From contig NZ_WUWG01000002.1 in assembly GCF_009833495.1 (NCBI RefSeq), positions 44,397-108,396 on the forward strand: a stretch of DNA of 64,000 bases, in the 5' to 3' direction. The DNA is from Oceanomicrobium pacificus (lineage in GTDB: Bacteria; Pseudomonadota; Alphaproteobacteria; Rhodobacterales; Rhodobacteraceae). Below, piece after piece: positions 16,581 through 25,517 of the stretch. A program made the translations under genes and the position numbers. The notes under the pieces are model-generated. The model was given only the letters and a program-made list of their open reading frames with translations, was not told where the DNA came from and searched no databases. Numbering within the stretch: position 1 is the first letter of the stretch; each line of letters opens with the position of its first letter.

Positions 16581-16877
16581 TCAACTTTCCTTGGTATAAT
16601 CCTCGAACCCTTCCACGGACCCGCCGATCACGGTGCAGTTGCCGGCTGCGCGCACGTCCGGATCGGTCCAGTTCACGTTCCAGTTCACGATCACCGTGTT
16701 CCCGTCGCGCGATGCCGGAAAGACCGATATGGCGGCATTGGGCAGCCCGTTGAATTCGGGCACGTCCCACAAATAGTCATGGCACAATTTGAGCGCATTC
16801 GTGGTTTCGCGATCAAAGGCCAGAGCCGGCGCTGCGAGTGTCATGGTTGCTGCAAGGGCAACGAACAATGGTTTCAT
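16581..16877 (-). CDS. Small exported protein of unknown function
   Basis: The 98-residue protein has a clear Sec signal peptide (MKPLFVALAATMTLAAPALA, cleavage before FDRE). The mature part is about 78 residues with two Cys (LCHDYLW and GNCTVIG) that could form one disulfide. It contains a Trp-rich strand (VIVNWNVNWTDPD). GGAAGG precedes the ATG by 8 bases. It matches no family I know. It may be cotranscribed with the membrane-anchored gene 61 bases downstream. Confidence 0.65.
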   Translation of the reverse strand: MKPLFVALAATMTLAAPALAFDRETTNALKLCHDYLWDVPEFNGLPNAAISVFPASRDGNTVIVNWNVNWTDPDVRAAGNCTVIGGSVEGFEDYTKES

Positions 16878-16988
16878 CTGTCAGGTCCTTCCCTGCTGTA
16901 ATTCTTGATTGGAAAAGTCTTTCGTGGTGCCAGAGCCTAGACACCCGCGCAGGGCCGTCAAATACACAAGCGGGTGATTGCCGATCCG

Positions 16989-17450
16989 CTACTTTGCACC
17001 GGTCCGTTGCGGCATCAGCATGGCGCGGAAGTCTAGCCGCAATACGGCAAAGGCAACCAGTGCCAGCGTGCCAACAATGCCCGGCCAGGGCGAATACCCA
17101 AGCGCCGTGGCCGCTTGTCCAACCCCTGCGGCACCCATGCCCCCGTAGGTCCAGAGCATGACATGGCCATGCGTGATCTTTCGTGAAACGCGACCGCGTG
17201 AATAGCGCGCGAGCAGCACCCCCGCACCGAGCGACATCAGGCTGACAATCGCCAGGTAGTGGAAAATGCCAAGCGCTTCCGTGTCCTCATGAATGCCGAA
17301 GACGATCAGGTTCGACAGGACCATCATGGACACGAACAAATGTCCCATCCGCTTGTGCTGCCCGTCGCCCTTGCGCCGGGCAAGGATCGCCGCGCCTAAG
17401 AGGAGCGCGGCGATCATCAGGCCAAGGTGCATGAGGCCGAGAATGGTCAT
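16989..17450 (-). CDS. DUF2306-like small membrane protein
   Basis: The 153-residue protein has four hydrophobic helices. The HKRMGHLFVSMMVLSNLIVFG, FHYLAIVSLMSLGAG and THGHVMLWTYGGMGAAGVGQ pattern, with several membrane-embedded His, is that of DUF2306 proteins, a family of unknown function suspected of binding haem or metal. It lies upstream of the small exported gene on the same strand, but the 111-base gap makes cotranscription uncertain. It is not obviously linked to the exopolysaccharide genes next to it. Confidence 0.6.
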   Translation of the reverse strand: MTILGLMHLGLMIAALLLGAAILARRKGDGQHKRMGHLFVSMMVLSNLIVFGIHEDTEALGIFHYLAIVSLMSLGAGVLLARYSRGRVSRKITHGHVMLWTYGGMGAAGVGQAATALGYSPWPGIVGTLALVAFAVLRLDFRAMLMPQRTGAK

Positions 17451-17509
17451 GGGGACGAGGCTCGCAGCGGCGTGGGCAGCCTGTCAACTGAAAGGAGAAT
17501 TGCTGCAAA

Positions 17510-18184
17510 TCAGCGTGCGCCGAAGCCTTTCAGAACGACCAGAACGGTCCGCCGCAGGATGAACATGTCGAGCCCGAATGATGCCATCTGGACATAGGCC
17601 CGGTCATAGGCCGCCTTGCGCCGCACCAGATTTCCGTCGTCGGCATAGCCGTTCATCACCTGTGCCATGCCGGTGATCCCCGGTGTCACCTCAAGCCGCC
17701 GGTCGTAATGCGGGACCGTCCGGCAATAGACGGTCGCATGGTCGAACATGTCCGGCCGGGGTCCGACGAGTGTCATCTGGCCCCGCGCGATGTTGATGAT
17801 ATTCGGCAATTCGTCGATCCGGTAGGTCCGCAGCATGGTGCCGAGCCGCGTGATGCGGCCTGTTTCCAAAGGGTCGTCATGCCCGCGACCCCTGTCTGCT
17901 GCCGCCACCATCGTGCGGAACTTGATCATCCGGAAGGGCTTTCCATACCGCCCCATGCGGGTCTGGACGAAAAAGAGCGGCCCGGGGTTCCACACCCGGT
18001 TCGCCACCGGCAGGACCAGACAACAGATCACCAGCGCGGGCAGGGCGGCGACCAGAAAGACGAGATCAACGGAGCGTTTCGCGAGCCTGTACCGGAGCGG
18101 ATTTCCGAGCTGTCGCCGACGGCGGGTTTCGCTCTTGAGTTGAGCATCCACCATTCCGTCCAGTGTCTCGGCATATGCTTTCAT
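17510..18184 (-). CDS. Polyprenyl-phosphate sugar-1-phosphate transferase (exopolysaccharide initiation)
   Basis: The 224-residue protein is the catalytic type of initiating glycosyltransferase (WcaJ/PssY C-terminal domain, small PGT class). It moves a sugar-1-phosphate from a UDP-sugar to undecaprenyl phosphate. The re-entrant membrane helix is KRSVDLVFLVAALPALVICCLVLP. It is followed by FRMIKFRTM, RIDELPNIINIARGQMTLVGPRP and PGITGMAQV, all hallmark motifs. It lacks the four N-terminal helices of large WcaJ/WbaP proteins, so it is monotopic. It is divergent from the polysaccharide export operon, which supports a role in starting that polymer. Confidence 0.9.
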   Translation of the reverse strand: MKAYAETLDGMVDAQLKSETRRRRQLGNPLRYRLAKRSVDLVFLVAALPALVICCLVLPVANRVWNPGPLFFVQTRMGRYGKPFRMIKFRTMVAAADRGRGHDDPLETGRITRLGTMLRTYRIDELPNIINIARGQMTLVGPRPDMFDHATVYCRTVPHYDRRLEVTPGITGMAQVMNGYADDGNLVRRKAAYDRAYVQMASFGLDMFILRRTVLVVLKGFGAR

Positions 18185-18655
18185 CAGCTATCCCCAAGCC
18201 TGAGAATGCTGCCCGTTTTCGGGTTTCTTCTGACCCGCTTTCGTTCACATCCATACTGACACTAAATCTGGTCACGAATTCGGTGGGGGATGCGCAGCGC
18301 AAAGAAATAAGTTGCGCCACGTGGGCAATCACGAGTTCGCTGCGACGGATGCGAGTTCAAAGAATATTAATTAATGTAACGATTCGTCTAGTTTTGATCT
18401 AAACTTCAACATTCGGAATGGTGGGAGATTCTGCGAATACTGTCTGATAGTTTCCAATGCAGCGAGAACCATTCAAATGCCGGATAGCTGGATGTGTGGT
18501 CCGAGCAGCATTCGGGCGGAGGGACAGGTTTTCTCACCCGGCACGTTTCCTTGTCCACGGTCGGACTTGGACTATCGCATTGGTTGCGCCTTTTTGCGCG
18601 CAGGTGCACAAATGATGATCCGGCCGGAAGTCTCGCTTATACTGCCGGGAGGCCT
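18185..18655. promoter_or_regulatory. 471-base divergent regulatory region between sugar transferase and export operon
   Basis: I see no gene here; in-frame extension of the export gene into it lacks homology. It is distinctly AT-rich from about 18340 to 18420, in contrast to its surroundings. It holds the palindrome CCACGTGG (18317-18324), flanked by TTGC on the left and GCAA on the right, and an ATTAATTAAT palindrome near 18367. Both divergent genes must be transcribed from here, but I cannot fix -35/-10 pairs with confidence. A GGGAGG ribosome site ends the region. Confidence 0.6.
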
Positions 18656-20812
18656 ATGAACAAACCAGATCAGTCCTATCGTGGCGTTGCGCCTTCGACC
18701 ATTCCCGATGGTCGGCCTGTGGATGATGACGAGATCGACCTTCTGGCGCTGCTGAACAGCCTGTGGCGCGGCAAGTGGATCATTCTTGCCGCGACGATCG
18801 CCTGCCTGTGTGGCGGCATCTACTACGCATTCGTCCACGCCACGCCGGTCTACACGTCGACAACGGTGATTGCGCTCGACAATCGCGACCAGACGCCGCT
18901 GCTCGACATTGCCAGCGTCATGTCCGGACTGTCCGGCGACCAGGCGACGATCAACACCGAGACGGAGGTGCTGAGATCGCGCAACCTCGCCGGACGGCTG
19001 GTCGAGGATCTCGGCCTTCTGGAAGATCCGGAATTCAACCGGTCTTTGCAGCCGGTATCGCCCTATGCCCCGAACGCACTGATCGCAACGGCACTTGTGG
19101 CGCTCGGGCTGCGCGAGGCCGAGGCCGGACCGCCGCCGCTGGAGAAGCAATTCACCGACACGACCTCTCAGCTGCTCGATGCCACCAGTGTCAGCAATGC
19201 GCGCGACAGTTACGCCTTCCGCGTCAGCGCGACGACTGAGGAGCCCCGGAAGTCTGCCGCCATCGCCGACCGGTTGGCGGAGATTTATATCGACGACCAG
19301 ATGCGGGTGAAGTTCGAGGCGACCGAGCAGGCCGCCAAATGGCTGACGGAGCGGGCCGCGGAATTGCGGGTCACGCTCGAAGCGTCCGAGGAAGAGGCCA
19401 AGCGCTTCAATGCGGAAACCGACCTTGTCAGCCCGCAGGCGCTAGAAGGGCTGAACCGCCAGTTGAAGGACATGCGCGACAGGCTGGTCGATGCCGAGGT
19501 GGCGCTTGCCGCGGCGGAAAGTCGGTCCGCGGATATCGCTGCTGCAACATCCGCCGGGGATGTGGCGGCCGCCGCTACCACGCTTGACGACCCTATCCTC
19601 CGCGCGCTTCTCCAGTCCGGGGACGGGGCGCCAGACCAGTCCGAAAAGCTGCAGGCGCGACTGTCGCAACTGCAGGCGCAGGCCGCGCTCGACGTGCAAC
19701 GCCGCACCCGCACCGTCCAGACGCTGGAGGCGAGCGTCAGCGACCTGTCGGATCAGGTCGCGAAACAGGGGGGCGACCTCGTCCGGCTGGAGCAGCTTCG
19801 CCGGGAAGTCGAAGCCAACCGCATGATCTACGAGAATTTCCTGATCCGCCTGCGCGAGATTTCGGTCCAGCAGGGGCTGCAGACGCCGGATGCGCGCATC
19901 ATCTCAGCCGCGGTTGTGCCGACTGTGCCCTCGGCACCGAAAAAGGCGCGCATTCTGGCCCTGTCGGCGCTCTTCGGCCTGATACTGGGCATCGGGCTCG
20001 TGCTCTTGCGCGAGATGCGGGCCAAGGGCTTCCGGACGGCGCAGGAACTGGAGCAGGAGACCAGCCTGCCTGTGCTGGGGGAAATCCCGCTCATGCCGGT
20101 GCGCCGCCGGAACCGTATCCTGAACTACATCATCTCCAAGCCGGCCTCTCCGGCGGCGGAATCCGCCCGGAACCTGCGGACCTCGGTGGAATTGTCGAGT
20201 GCCGGAGCGCCGCCGCAAGTCATCCTCTCGACATCCTGTCTGCCCGGCGAGAGCAAGACCACGACCTCGCTCCTTCTGGCCCACCATTTCGCGCGGCTCG
20301 GGCGCAAGGTGCTGCTCATCGAATGTGATGTGCGCCGCAAGGTCATGACGACTTACTTTCCTGAAGCCGAACCGGTTCTGGTCGATGTGATCCAGGGGGT
20401 GCGGCCGCTGCAAGATGCCGTACACAGCGATCCGGCGCTCGGCATCGACGTGCTGCCCGGTCAGAGCGCGGAAGTGAATGCCGCCGATCTTTTCTCATCC
20501 AAGGCGTTTCGGACGTTCATCGCCCAGGCACGGGAAGAATATGACCATATCATAATCGACACGCCGCCCGTGCTTCTGGTGGCCGATGCACGGCTCATCG
20601 CGCATGAGGCCGATGCGGTCCTCCTCAATGTGAAATGGGACAGCACCACGCGCCAGCAGGTCGCGCAGGCCCTGCGCGCCTTTGAAACGGCGCGGGTCAA
20701 GGTGCAGGGGCTAGTTCTGACGCAGGTAGACTATAAAGGCATGCGCCGCTACGGTTACGGCAAGTCCTACGGCGGATACTCCTACCAGAGTTCCGGATAT
20801 TACAAGAATTAG
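18656..20812 (+). CDS. Polysaccharide co-polymerase / tyrosine autokinase (Wzc/ExoP type)
   Basis: This 718-residue inner-membrane protein controls chain length and export of an exopolysaccharide. The N-terminal Wzz domain begins after the first helix (KWIILAATIACLCGGIYYAF). A long periplasmic coiled-coil region follows, then the second helix (ILALSALFGLILGIGLVLL). The cytoplasmic BY-kinase domain has Walker A PGESKTTTS, Walker A' LLIECDVRR and Walker B HIIIDTPPVLLV. The C-terminus is a Tyr cluster (RRYGYGKSYGGYSYQSSGYYKN), the autophosphorylation site in this family. ATG 18656 follows GGGAGG; the longer frame has no homology. It starts the operon with yjbH- and wza-type genes. Confidence 0.92.
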   Translation: MNKPDQSYRGVAPSTIPDGRPVDDDEIDLLALLNSLWRGKWIILAATIACLCGGIYYAFVHATPVYTSTTVIALDNRDQTPLLDIASVMSGLSGDQATINTETEVLRSRNLAGRLVEDLGLLEDPEFNRSLQPVSPYAPNALIATALVALGLREAEAGPPPLEKQFTDTTSQLLDATSVSNARDSYAFRVSATTEEPRKSAAIADRLAEIYIDDQMRVKFEATEQAAKWLTERAAELRVTLEASEEEAKRFNAETDLVSPQALEGLNRQLKDMRDRLVDAEVALAAAESRSADIAAATSAGDVAAAATTLDDPILRALLQSGDGAPDQSEKLQARLSQLQAQAALDVQRRTRTVQTLEASVSDLSDQVAKQGGDLVRLEQLRREVEANRMIYENFLIRLREISVQQGLQTPDARIISAAVVPTVPSAPKKARILALSALFGLILGIGLVLLREMRAKGFRTAQELEQETSLPVLGEIPLMPVRRRNRILNYIISKPASPAAESARNLRTSVELSSAGAPPQVILSTSCLPGESKTTTSLLLAHHFARLGRKVLLIECDVRRKVMTTYFPEAEPVLVDVIQGVRPLQDAVHSDPALGIDVLPGQSAEVNAADLFSSKAFRTFIAQAREEYDHIIIDTPPVLLVADARLIAHEADAVLLNVKWDSTTRQQVAQALRAFETARVKVQGLVLTQVDYKGMRRYGYGKSYGGYSYQSSGYYKN

Positions 20813-20833
20813 GGGACAGGAAAGGGCAGAGAG

Positions 20834-22951
20834 ATGAACGGTCCGGTGCGCAATTACTGGCGCGGCTCGGCAGTTCGGACATATTTTGCCTTTCTCTTGG
20901 CCGCTGTTTCAGCCACTGGTGCCTTTGCCCAGTCCGGTCCGGCCTATTCGCTCTACGGCATGCCGGGCATGGTGGATATGCCGTCGGCAGAAACCATTCC
21001 CGATGCACGAATTTCGACGATGGGCGTGGTGCGGGACGATTTTTACCGCGTGTCGCTCAGCTTTCAGGCCGCGCCGCGGCTGACCGCGAGCTTCCGCTAT
21101 TCCGCGCTCGACATGCAGGCCAGCGGCAGCGGCACCAACTATGACCGCAGCCTCGGCTTCGCCTTTCGGTTCATCGACGAGGGCGAGGTCCGGCCGGCCT
21201 TTACCATCGGCATCAACGACCTGCTCGGCACCGGGCAATATGCCGGCGAATATGTCGTCGCCAGCAAGACATTCGAGGACCGGTTGACCCTTTCGGCCGG
21301 GATCGGCTGGGGGCGGCTCGGCAGCTATGGCAGTTTCCAGAACCCGCTCAGCATCTTCGGATCGAGCTTTGACACGCGGCCCGGCTTTCAGGAGGGCGAC
21401 CTTGGCGGCCGGCCGACGAGCAGCGACTGGTTCCGTGGTCCTGCGGCGCTGTTCGGCGGCGCGCGCTGGACGATCAATGACCAATGGGCCCTTGTCGGCG
21501 AATATTCCTCCGACGCCTATGAGAACGAGGTGGCGCGCGCCGGGTTCGACCGCCGCAGCCCGTTCAATTTCGGCCTGCTCTATCGGCCGACACCGGGGAT
21601 CGATCTCGGGCTTTACAGCCTCTACGGCTCCAAGGTGGCGCTCTCGGCAAGCTTTGCCACCGATCCCCGCAACCCGCCGCGCCCGGGCGGCCGCGATCCG
21701 TCACCGCCGCCGATCATGGCGCGGGCAGATGTCCCCGAAGGACCATGGAGCGACGCGCGGCAGGACCGGCTCGCCGATGCATTCGAGCGGTCGGGCCTGA
21801 CGCTCCAGCGGATCACGATCGAGGGCCGCCATGCGCGCGTCCTCTTCGAGAACCGCCGCTACGATGCGGAACCGCAGGCCATCGGGCGCGCCGCGCGTCT
21901 CCTGTCACGCAGCCTGCCGCCGCAGGTGGACAGGTTCGAACTGGTGCCTGTCTCGCTCGGCATGCCGCTCGTTGCCGTGACGGTCGAGCGGTCTGATCTC
22001 GAAACGCTGGCCTTTGAACCCGACCGGGCATGGCAGTCTTACGTCCGGGCCGGGGTTGCGGATGGCGCTGATGTGCCATCTTTCGGCTTCGCGCCGTCCA
22101 TCGCCGGCCCGCAGCAGTCGTTCCGCATCACGCCCTACATTTCCGCGGCGCTCTTCGATCCGGATGCGCCGCTGCGGGCGGATGCGGGCCTTGACTTTGA
22201 TGTCGCTTTCGCGCCGGTGCCGCAATTCATCCTGTCGGGCAAATACCGGCAGAAACTCGTCGGCAATCGCGACGAGTCCACGCGCGAGCTTGATACGGTC
22301 CTGCCACCGGTGCGCTCCAACGTGGCTGAATATGACCGGCAGGGCAGTTCCTATCTGAGCCACCTGACGGGTGAGCTGTTCCAGCGCCCGGGGCGCGACC
22401 TGTTCGGCCGCGTGACGGTTGGATATCTGGAGCGGATGTTTGCCGGCGTGTCGGGGGAATTGCTCTGGCGTCCCGTGCAGGGGCCCTTCGCCTATGGGGT
22501 GGAGGTCAACTATGTGCGCCAGCGCGATTTCGACGGCGGTTTCGGGCTGCAGGATTACGGCGTCTGGACCGGGCATGCGTCGGGCTATTTCGACATGGGC
22601 GGCGGCTATGAAATGCAGCTCGACCTCGGACGTTACCTTGCCGGGGACTGGGGCGGCACGCTGTCGGTGAGCCGCCGCTTCACCAGCGGCTGGCGCGTCG
22701 GCGCTTTCGCGACGCTGACCGATGTGCCGTTTGACGATTTCGGCGAAGGCTCCTTCGACAAGGGCATTTTCATCGAAGCGCCGTTCTCCCGGCTGTCGGG
22801 TGAGCCGTCGCGCGACACGTTCGCGGCGCTGATCCGTCCCGTGTCCCGCGACGGCGGCGCGCGCCTTCGGGTCCGCAACCGCCTGAACGATGTGGTGCAG
22901 GGCTATCGCGAGCCGGACCTGCGCAACAGCTGGCCGAGATACTGGAGATGA
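20834..22951 (+). CDS. YjbH-family exopolysaccharide outer-membrane protein
   Basis: The 705-residue exported protein has a signal peptide (FAFLLAAVSATGAFAQ) and then SLYGMPGMVDMPSAETIPDA, the N-terminal signature of YjbH/GfcD proteins. The rest alternates amphipathic strands with Gly/Asp turns, as expected of an outer-membrane beta-barrel. Barrel repeats are seen at both ends, around a central soluble part with a Pro-rich linker (NPPRPGGRDPSPPP). In E. coli the yjbEFGH and gfc genes assist polysaccharide secretion. It overlaps the YjbF-like gene by ATGA. The start has a GGGCAGAGAG ribosome site. Confidence 0.82.
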   Translation: MNGPVRNYWRGSAVRTYFAFLLAAVSATGAFAQSGPAYSLYGMPGMVDMPSAETIPDARISTMGVVRDDFYRVSLSFQAAPRLTASFRYSALDMQASGSGTNYDRSLGFAFRFIDEGEVRPAFTIGINDLLGTGQYAGEYVVASKTFEDRLTLSAGIGWGRLGSYGSFQNPLSIFGSSFDTRPGFQEGDLGGRPTSSDWFRGPAALFGGARWTINDQWALVGEYSSDAYENEVARAGFDRRSPFNFGLLYRPTPGIDLGLYSLYGSKVALSASFATDPRNPPRPGGRDPSPPPIMARADVPEGPWSDARQDRLADAFERSGLTLQRITIEGRHARVLFENRRYDAEPQAIGRAARLLSRSLPPQVDRFELVPVSLGMPLVAVTVERSDLETLAFEPDRAWQSYVRAGVADGADVPSFGFAPSIAGPQQSFRITPYISAALFDPDAPLRADAGLDFDVAFAPVPQFILSGKYRQKLVGNRDESTRELDTVLPPVRSNVAEYDRQGSSYLSHLTGELFQRPGRDLFGRVTVGYLERMFAGVSGELLWRPVQGPFAYGVEVNYVRQRDFDGGFGLQDYGVWTGHASGYFDMGGGYEMQLDLGRYLAGDWGGTLSVSRRFTSGWRVGAFATLTDVPFDDFGEGSFDKGIFIEAPFSRLSGEPSRDTFAALIRPVSRDGGARLRVRNRLNDVVQGYREPDLRNSWPRYWR

Positions 22952-23550
22952 GCGTGCGGAGCTTTCTCTTCCTTCTGCCGCTGCTCTTCGGGGCCTGCAC
23001 GGTCACCGACCTCGATTGGCCGGGCCAGACGCAGACCGTCACGGTCGACACATCGCAAATTGCGGCCGCCAAGGGGCAGGGCCTGATCGTGCAACTGGTC
23101 GACCGTGGCACCGCCAACAGGTTCCGGCCGGTCGGCCGGATCAACGGCGTCGTGACATGGGCCGCGCCCGACGGTGTTTCTGTCAGCCTGCGCGACGGCA
23201 TGGTTGTGAACACGGCCGGTCTGGCCCCCGACCTTTTTGCAGCCGACACGTCGGGCGTACGGCTAGCGGATGCGCCGGCAAGCTACACGCGGGTCATGCG
23301 CTACCTTGACGGAGAAGACCGGATCGCGCTGCGCAGCTACCATTGCGACCTGACCGATCGCGGGCCGCGGCAGATCCCTTTCGGGTCCGGCATGGTGATG
23401 GCCCGCCAGATGGTCGAGGATTGCGGCAGCAGCAGCCACGCGTTCGAGAACCTGTATTTTCTGGATAGCGATGGACGAATACTTGGAAGCCGGCAATGGC
23501 TTGGTGACGGAATAGGAACTATCATCCTGATACAGCAAGATGCGGGCTGA
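22948..23550 (+). CDS. YjbF-like (GfcB family) exopolysaccharide lipoprotein
   Basis: The 200-residue protein carries a lipoprotein signal (FLFLLPLLFGAC, lipidated Cys near residue 17), so it is membrane-anchored in the periplasm. The mature part has the YjbF/GfcB pattern: repeated strands, LIVQLVDRG, a central YLDGEDRIALRSYHCDL and a C-terminal ENLYFLDSDGRILGSRQWLGD. Together with YjbH it forms the standard pair found beside Wza-type exporters. It is translationally coupled to yjbH. Confidence 0.78.
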   Translation: MSVRSFLFLLPLLFGACTVTDLDWPGQTQTVTVDTSQIAAAKGQGLIVQLVDRGTANRFRPVGRINGVVTWAAPDGVSVSLRDGMVVNTAGLAPDLFAADTSGVRLADAPASYTRVMRYLDGEDRIALRSYHCDLTDRGPRQIPFGSGMVMARQMVEDCGSSSHAFENLYFLDSDGRILGSRQWLGDGIGTIILIQQDAG

Positions 23551-23576
23551 ACAGAGGCAGTGAAAAGGTACAGAAC

Positions 23577-24938
23577 ATGATCATCCGGATCGCAATTCTT
23601 TCCATGGCACTCTGCCTCGGCGCGTGCGGCGTCGCCTATATCAGCCCCGATGTGCGGGAAGACAGCGTGAACGGGAATTTCGTTCGCGTGGTTCCGATCA
23701 CGCCCGACACGGTGCGCGTTGCAAACCAGTCGGCCTACCGCCCCGATACGCTGCCCGCGATCTTTGCCCAGACAACCGCCACCGGCAGCCGCCGCGCGCC
23801 CGACGGTTCCCTTCCGACGCCGTCGAACGGCCCGCAGAACGGCCAGCCGGTGATGGAATTGCGGGTGCCACCGACCCCACCGACCGAGCCCTACCGCGTG
23901 GGCGTTGACGATATTCTGGTCCTCGCCACCCGCGCCCCGGGCAATTCGGTGGAGGAACTGTCAGGCCTTCTTGCGTCCCAGAACCGGCGGCAGGAATACA
24001 GGGTGCAGGATGATGGCAGCATCAGCATTCCCGATGTCGGCCGCGTGCGCATCGTCGGCCAGACGATCGACGAGGCCGAGGCGACGATCTTCAACGCATT
24101 GGTCGAGGCCCAGATCGACCCGGCCTTCAGCCTGGAGGTGGCACAGTTCAATTCGCGCCGCGTGTCGGTCGGCGGGGCCGTCGGCACGCCCGGCGTCCAG
24201 ACGATCGGCCTGTCGCCGCTGCTTCTGAACGAAGCCCTGTCGGCCGCTGGCGGGGTGCGGGTGCAGGATATCGATTTCGCCTCGATCCGGCTCTACCGCG
24301 ACGGCCAGCTCTACCAGATCCCGCTGATGGAGCTTTATTCGCGCCGCAGCCTGCAGCGCATTCCGCTGGCCGCCGGCGACAGTCTTTTCGTGGATACTGA
24401 CTACCGGCTCGACCGGGCGGAGACCTATTTCCGCGAACAGATCCAGCTGTCCGATGCACGCCGCGATGACCGTCTGGCGGCGTTGAGCGAGCTTGAGACC
24501 GAGGTTGATCTGCGCCGGGCGCAACTGAACGAGGCGCGCGACAATTTCCTGACCCAGATCCAGCTTGATGCGGTCGACAGGGACTATGTCTACCTGACCG
24601 GCGAAGTGACGCGGCAGCGCCGGATGGTCATGCCGTTCAACCAGACGGTCTCGCTCGCCGATGCGCTTTTTCAGGAGGGCGGGTTCCTGACCGAGTTCGG
24701 CAACCCCTCGCAGGTCTATGTGCTGCGCGGGTCGAGCAATCCCCGTGACAATGCTGCCGTTACCGCGTGGCAGTTGAACGGGCGCGACGCGACTTCCTTC
24801 CTGCTCGCGACACGGTTCGAGCTTCGCCCCAACGATGTGCTCTTCGTGGCCGAGCAGCCGATCACCCGCTGGTCGCGCGTCGTCTCGCAGCTGACACCCA
24901 GCGTCTTTACCCAGCCCGTGATTGCCGCCGTGCAGTGA
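23577..24938 (+). CDS. Polysaccharide export lipoprotein (Wza/OPX family)
   Basis: The 453-residue lipoprotein (lipobox SMALCLGAC) forms the outer-membrane exit for the polysaccharide. The polysaccharide-export domain starts at EPYRVGVDDILVLATR and includes DDGSISIPDVGRVRIVGQTIDEAEATI. SLBB-type beta-grasp repeats follow (RRVSVGGAVGTPGVQTIGL and DYVYLTGEVTRQRRMVMP). A coiled segment with many charged residues sits between them (EQIQLSDARRDDRLAALSELETEV). It ends with an amphipathic tail (RWSRVVSQLTPSVF), the likely outer-membrane helix. It works with the Wzc-type kinase upstream. Confidence 0.9.
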   Translation: MIIRIAILSMALCLGACGVAYISPDVREDSVNGNFVRVVPITPDTVRVANQSAYRPDTLPAIFAQTTATGSRRAPDGSLPTPSNGPQNGQPVMELRVPPTPPTEPYRVGVDDILVLATRAPGNSVEELSGLLASQNRRQEYRVQDDGSISIPDVGRVRIVGQTIDEAEATIFNALVEAQIDPAFSLEVAQFNSRRVSVGGAVGTPGVQTIGLSPLLLNEALSAAGGVRVQDIDFASIRLYRDGQLYQIPLMELYSRRSLQRIPLAAGDSLFVDTDYRLDRAETYFREQIQLSDARRDDRLAALSELETEVDLRRAQLNEARDNFLTQIQLDAVDRDYVYLTGEVTRQRRMVMPFNQTVSLADALFQEGGFLTEFGNPSQVYVLRGSSNPRDNAAVTAWQLNGRDATSFLLATRFELRPNDVLFVAEQPITRWSRVVSQLTPSVFTQPVIAAVQ

Positions 24939-24956
24939 GGTGGCCCGCCGGTGGCG

Positions 24957-24980
24957 AGGCCGTGTCGGCTTGAGTTTTTT
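24957..24980 (+). terminator. Probable rho-independent terminator of the polysaccharide export operon
   Basis: A 6-base-pair GC-rich stem (24957-24962 with 24966-24971, loop TGT) is followed by GAG and six T (24975-24980), 19 bases after the export lipoprotein stop. Its 3' half overlaps the -35 element proposed for the next small gene. Confidence 0.55.
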
Positions 24981-24998
24981 ATGTAAATCAGTGATAAT
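24970..24998 (+). promoter_or_regulatory. Candidate promoter for the small exported gene
   Basis: TTGAGT (24970-24975), a 17-base spacer and GATAAT (24993-24998, five of six consensus bases) sit about 25 bases before the ATG, with GGAGG in between. Transcription would begin near 25005 and give a very short leader. Confidence 0.5.
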
Positions 24999-25022
24999 TA
25001 CCCCGTAATTCGGAGGTAAAAG

Positions 25023-25295
25023 ATGAAAAAAATTCTTTTGTTGACTTCGGTTGCTTCCCTTGCAGGGTCGATTTCTTTCGCTGAAACTATCCAGGAACCG
25101 ATGACGCTTGCAGTCGAGTCCGGTGTGTGTGGCGAGCGGCCGGTGGCCGGCGCGGTCTATACGGACGCCAACACGCTTGAAGTCCGTTGCGGCATCAATA
25201 CGGCAGGCGATGTCGGCCCGATAATCGCCGTTGTCGGTGGTGCGGCGCTCTTTGCCCTTCTTATGGCCAATGACTCGAGTGGCGGCACAAACTGA
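25023..25295 (+). CDS. Small exported protein with C-terminal hydrophobic segment
   Basis: The 90-residue protein has a Sec signal peptide (MKKILLLTSVASLAGSISFA), a short mature domain with two Cys (GVCGERP and EVRCGIN), and a C-terminal hydrophobic helix (GPIIAVVGGAALFALLMA) ending in NDSSGGTN. GGAGG lies 6 bases before the ATG. It has its own likely promoter. The first 20 codons are AT-richer than the neighbours. It follows the polysaccharide export operon and may serve it, but I know of no function for it. Confidence 0.65.
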   Translation: MKKILLLTSVASLAGSISFAETIQEPMTLAVESGVCGERPVAGAVYTDANTLEVRCGINTAGDVGPIIAVVGGAALFALLMANDSSGGTN

Positions 25296-25517
25296 CAGAC
25301 GCGCCCCGGTCGAGTTGCGCCATTTGCGGCTTGAAGGGTCGGCAGATACGGTCGGCGAACGCCTGCCCTGAACAGGTCTTACGCTGCGCAGTCACCGCAA
25401 CGCAAACCGACCTGAAAGTGACTCCCGCTATAGTCGCGGCTGCGCCGAGCCGTTAACCTTTCGCCCGTTCGACCGGCCACCTTGCCGGATGAACCGCAGG
25501 TGCGGGGGGCTGTGTGC

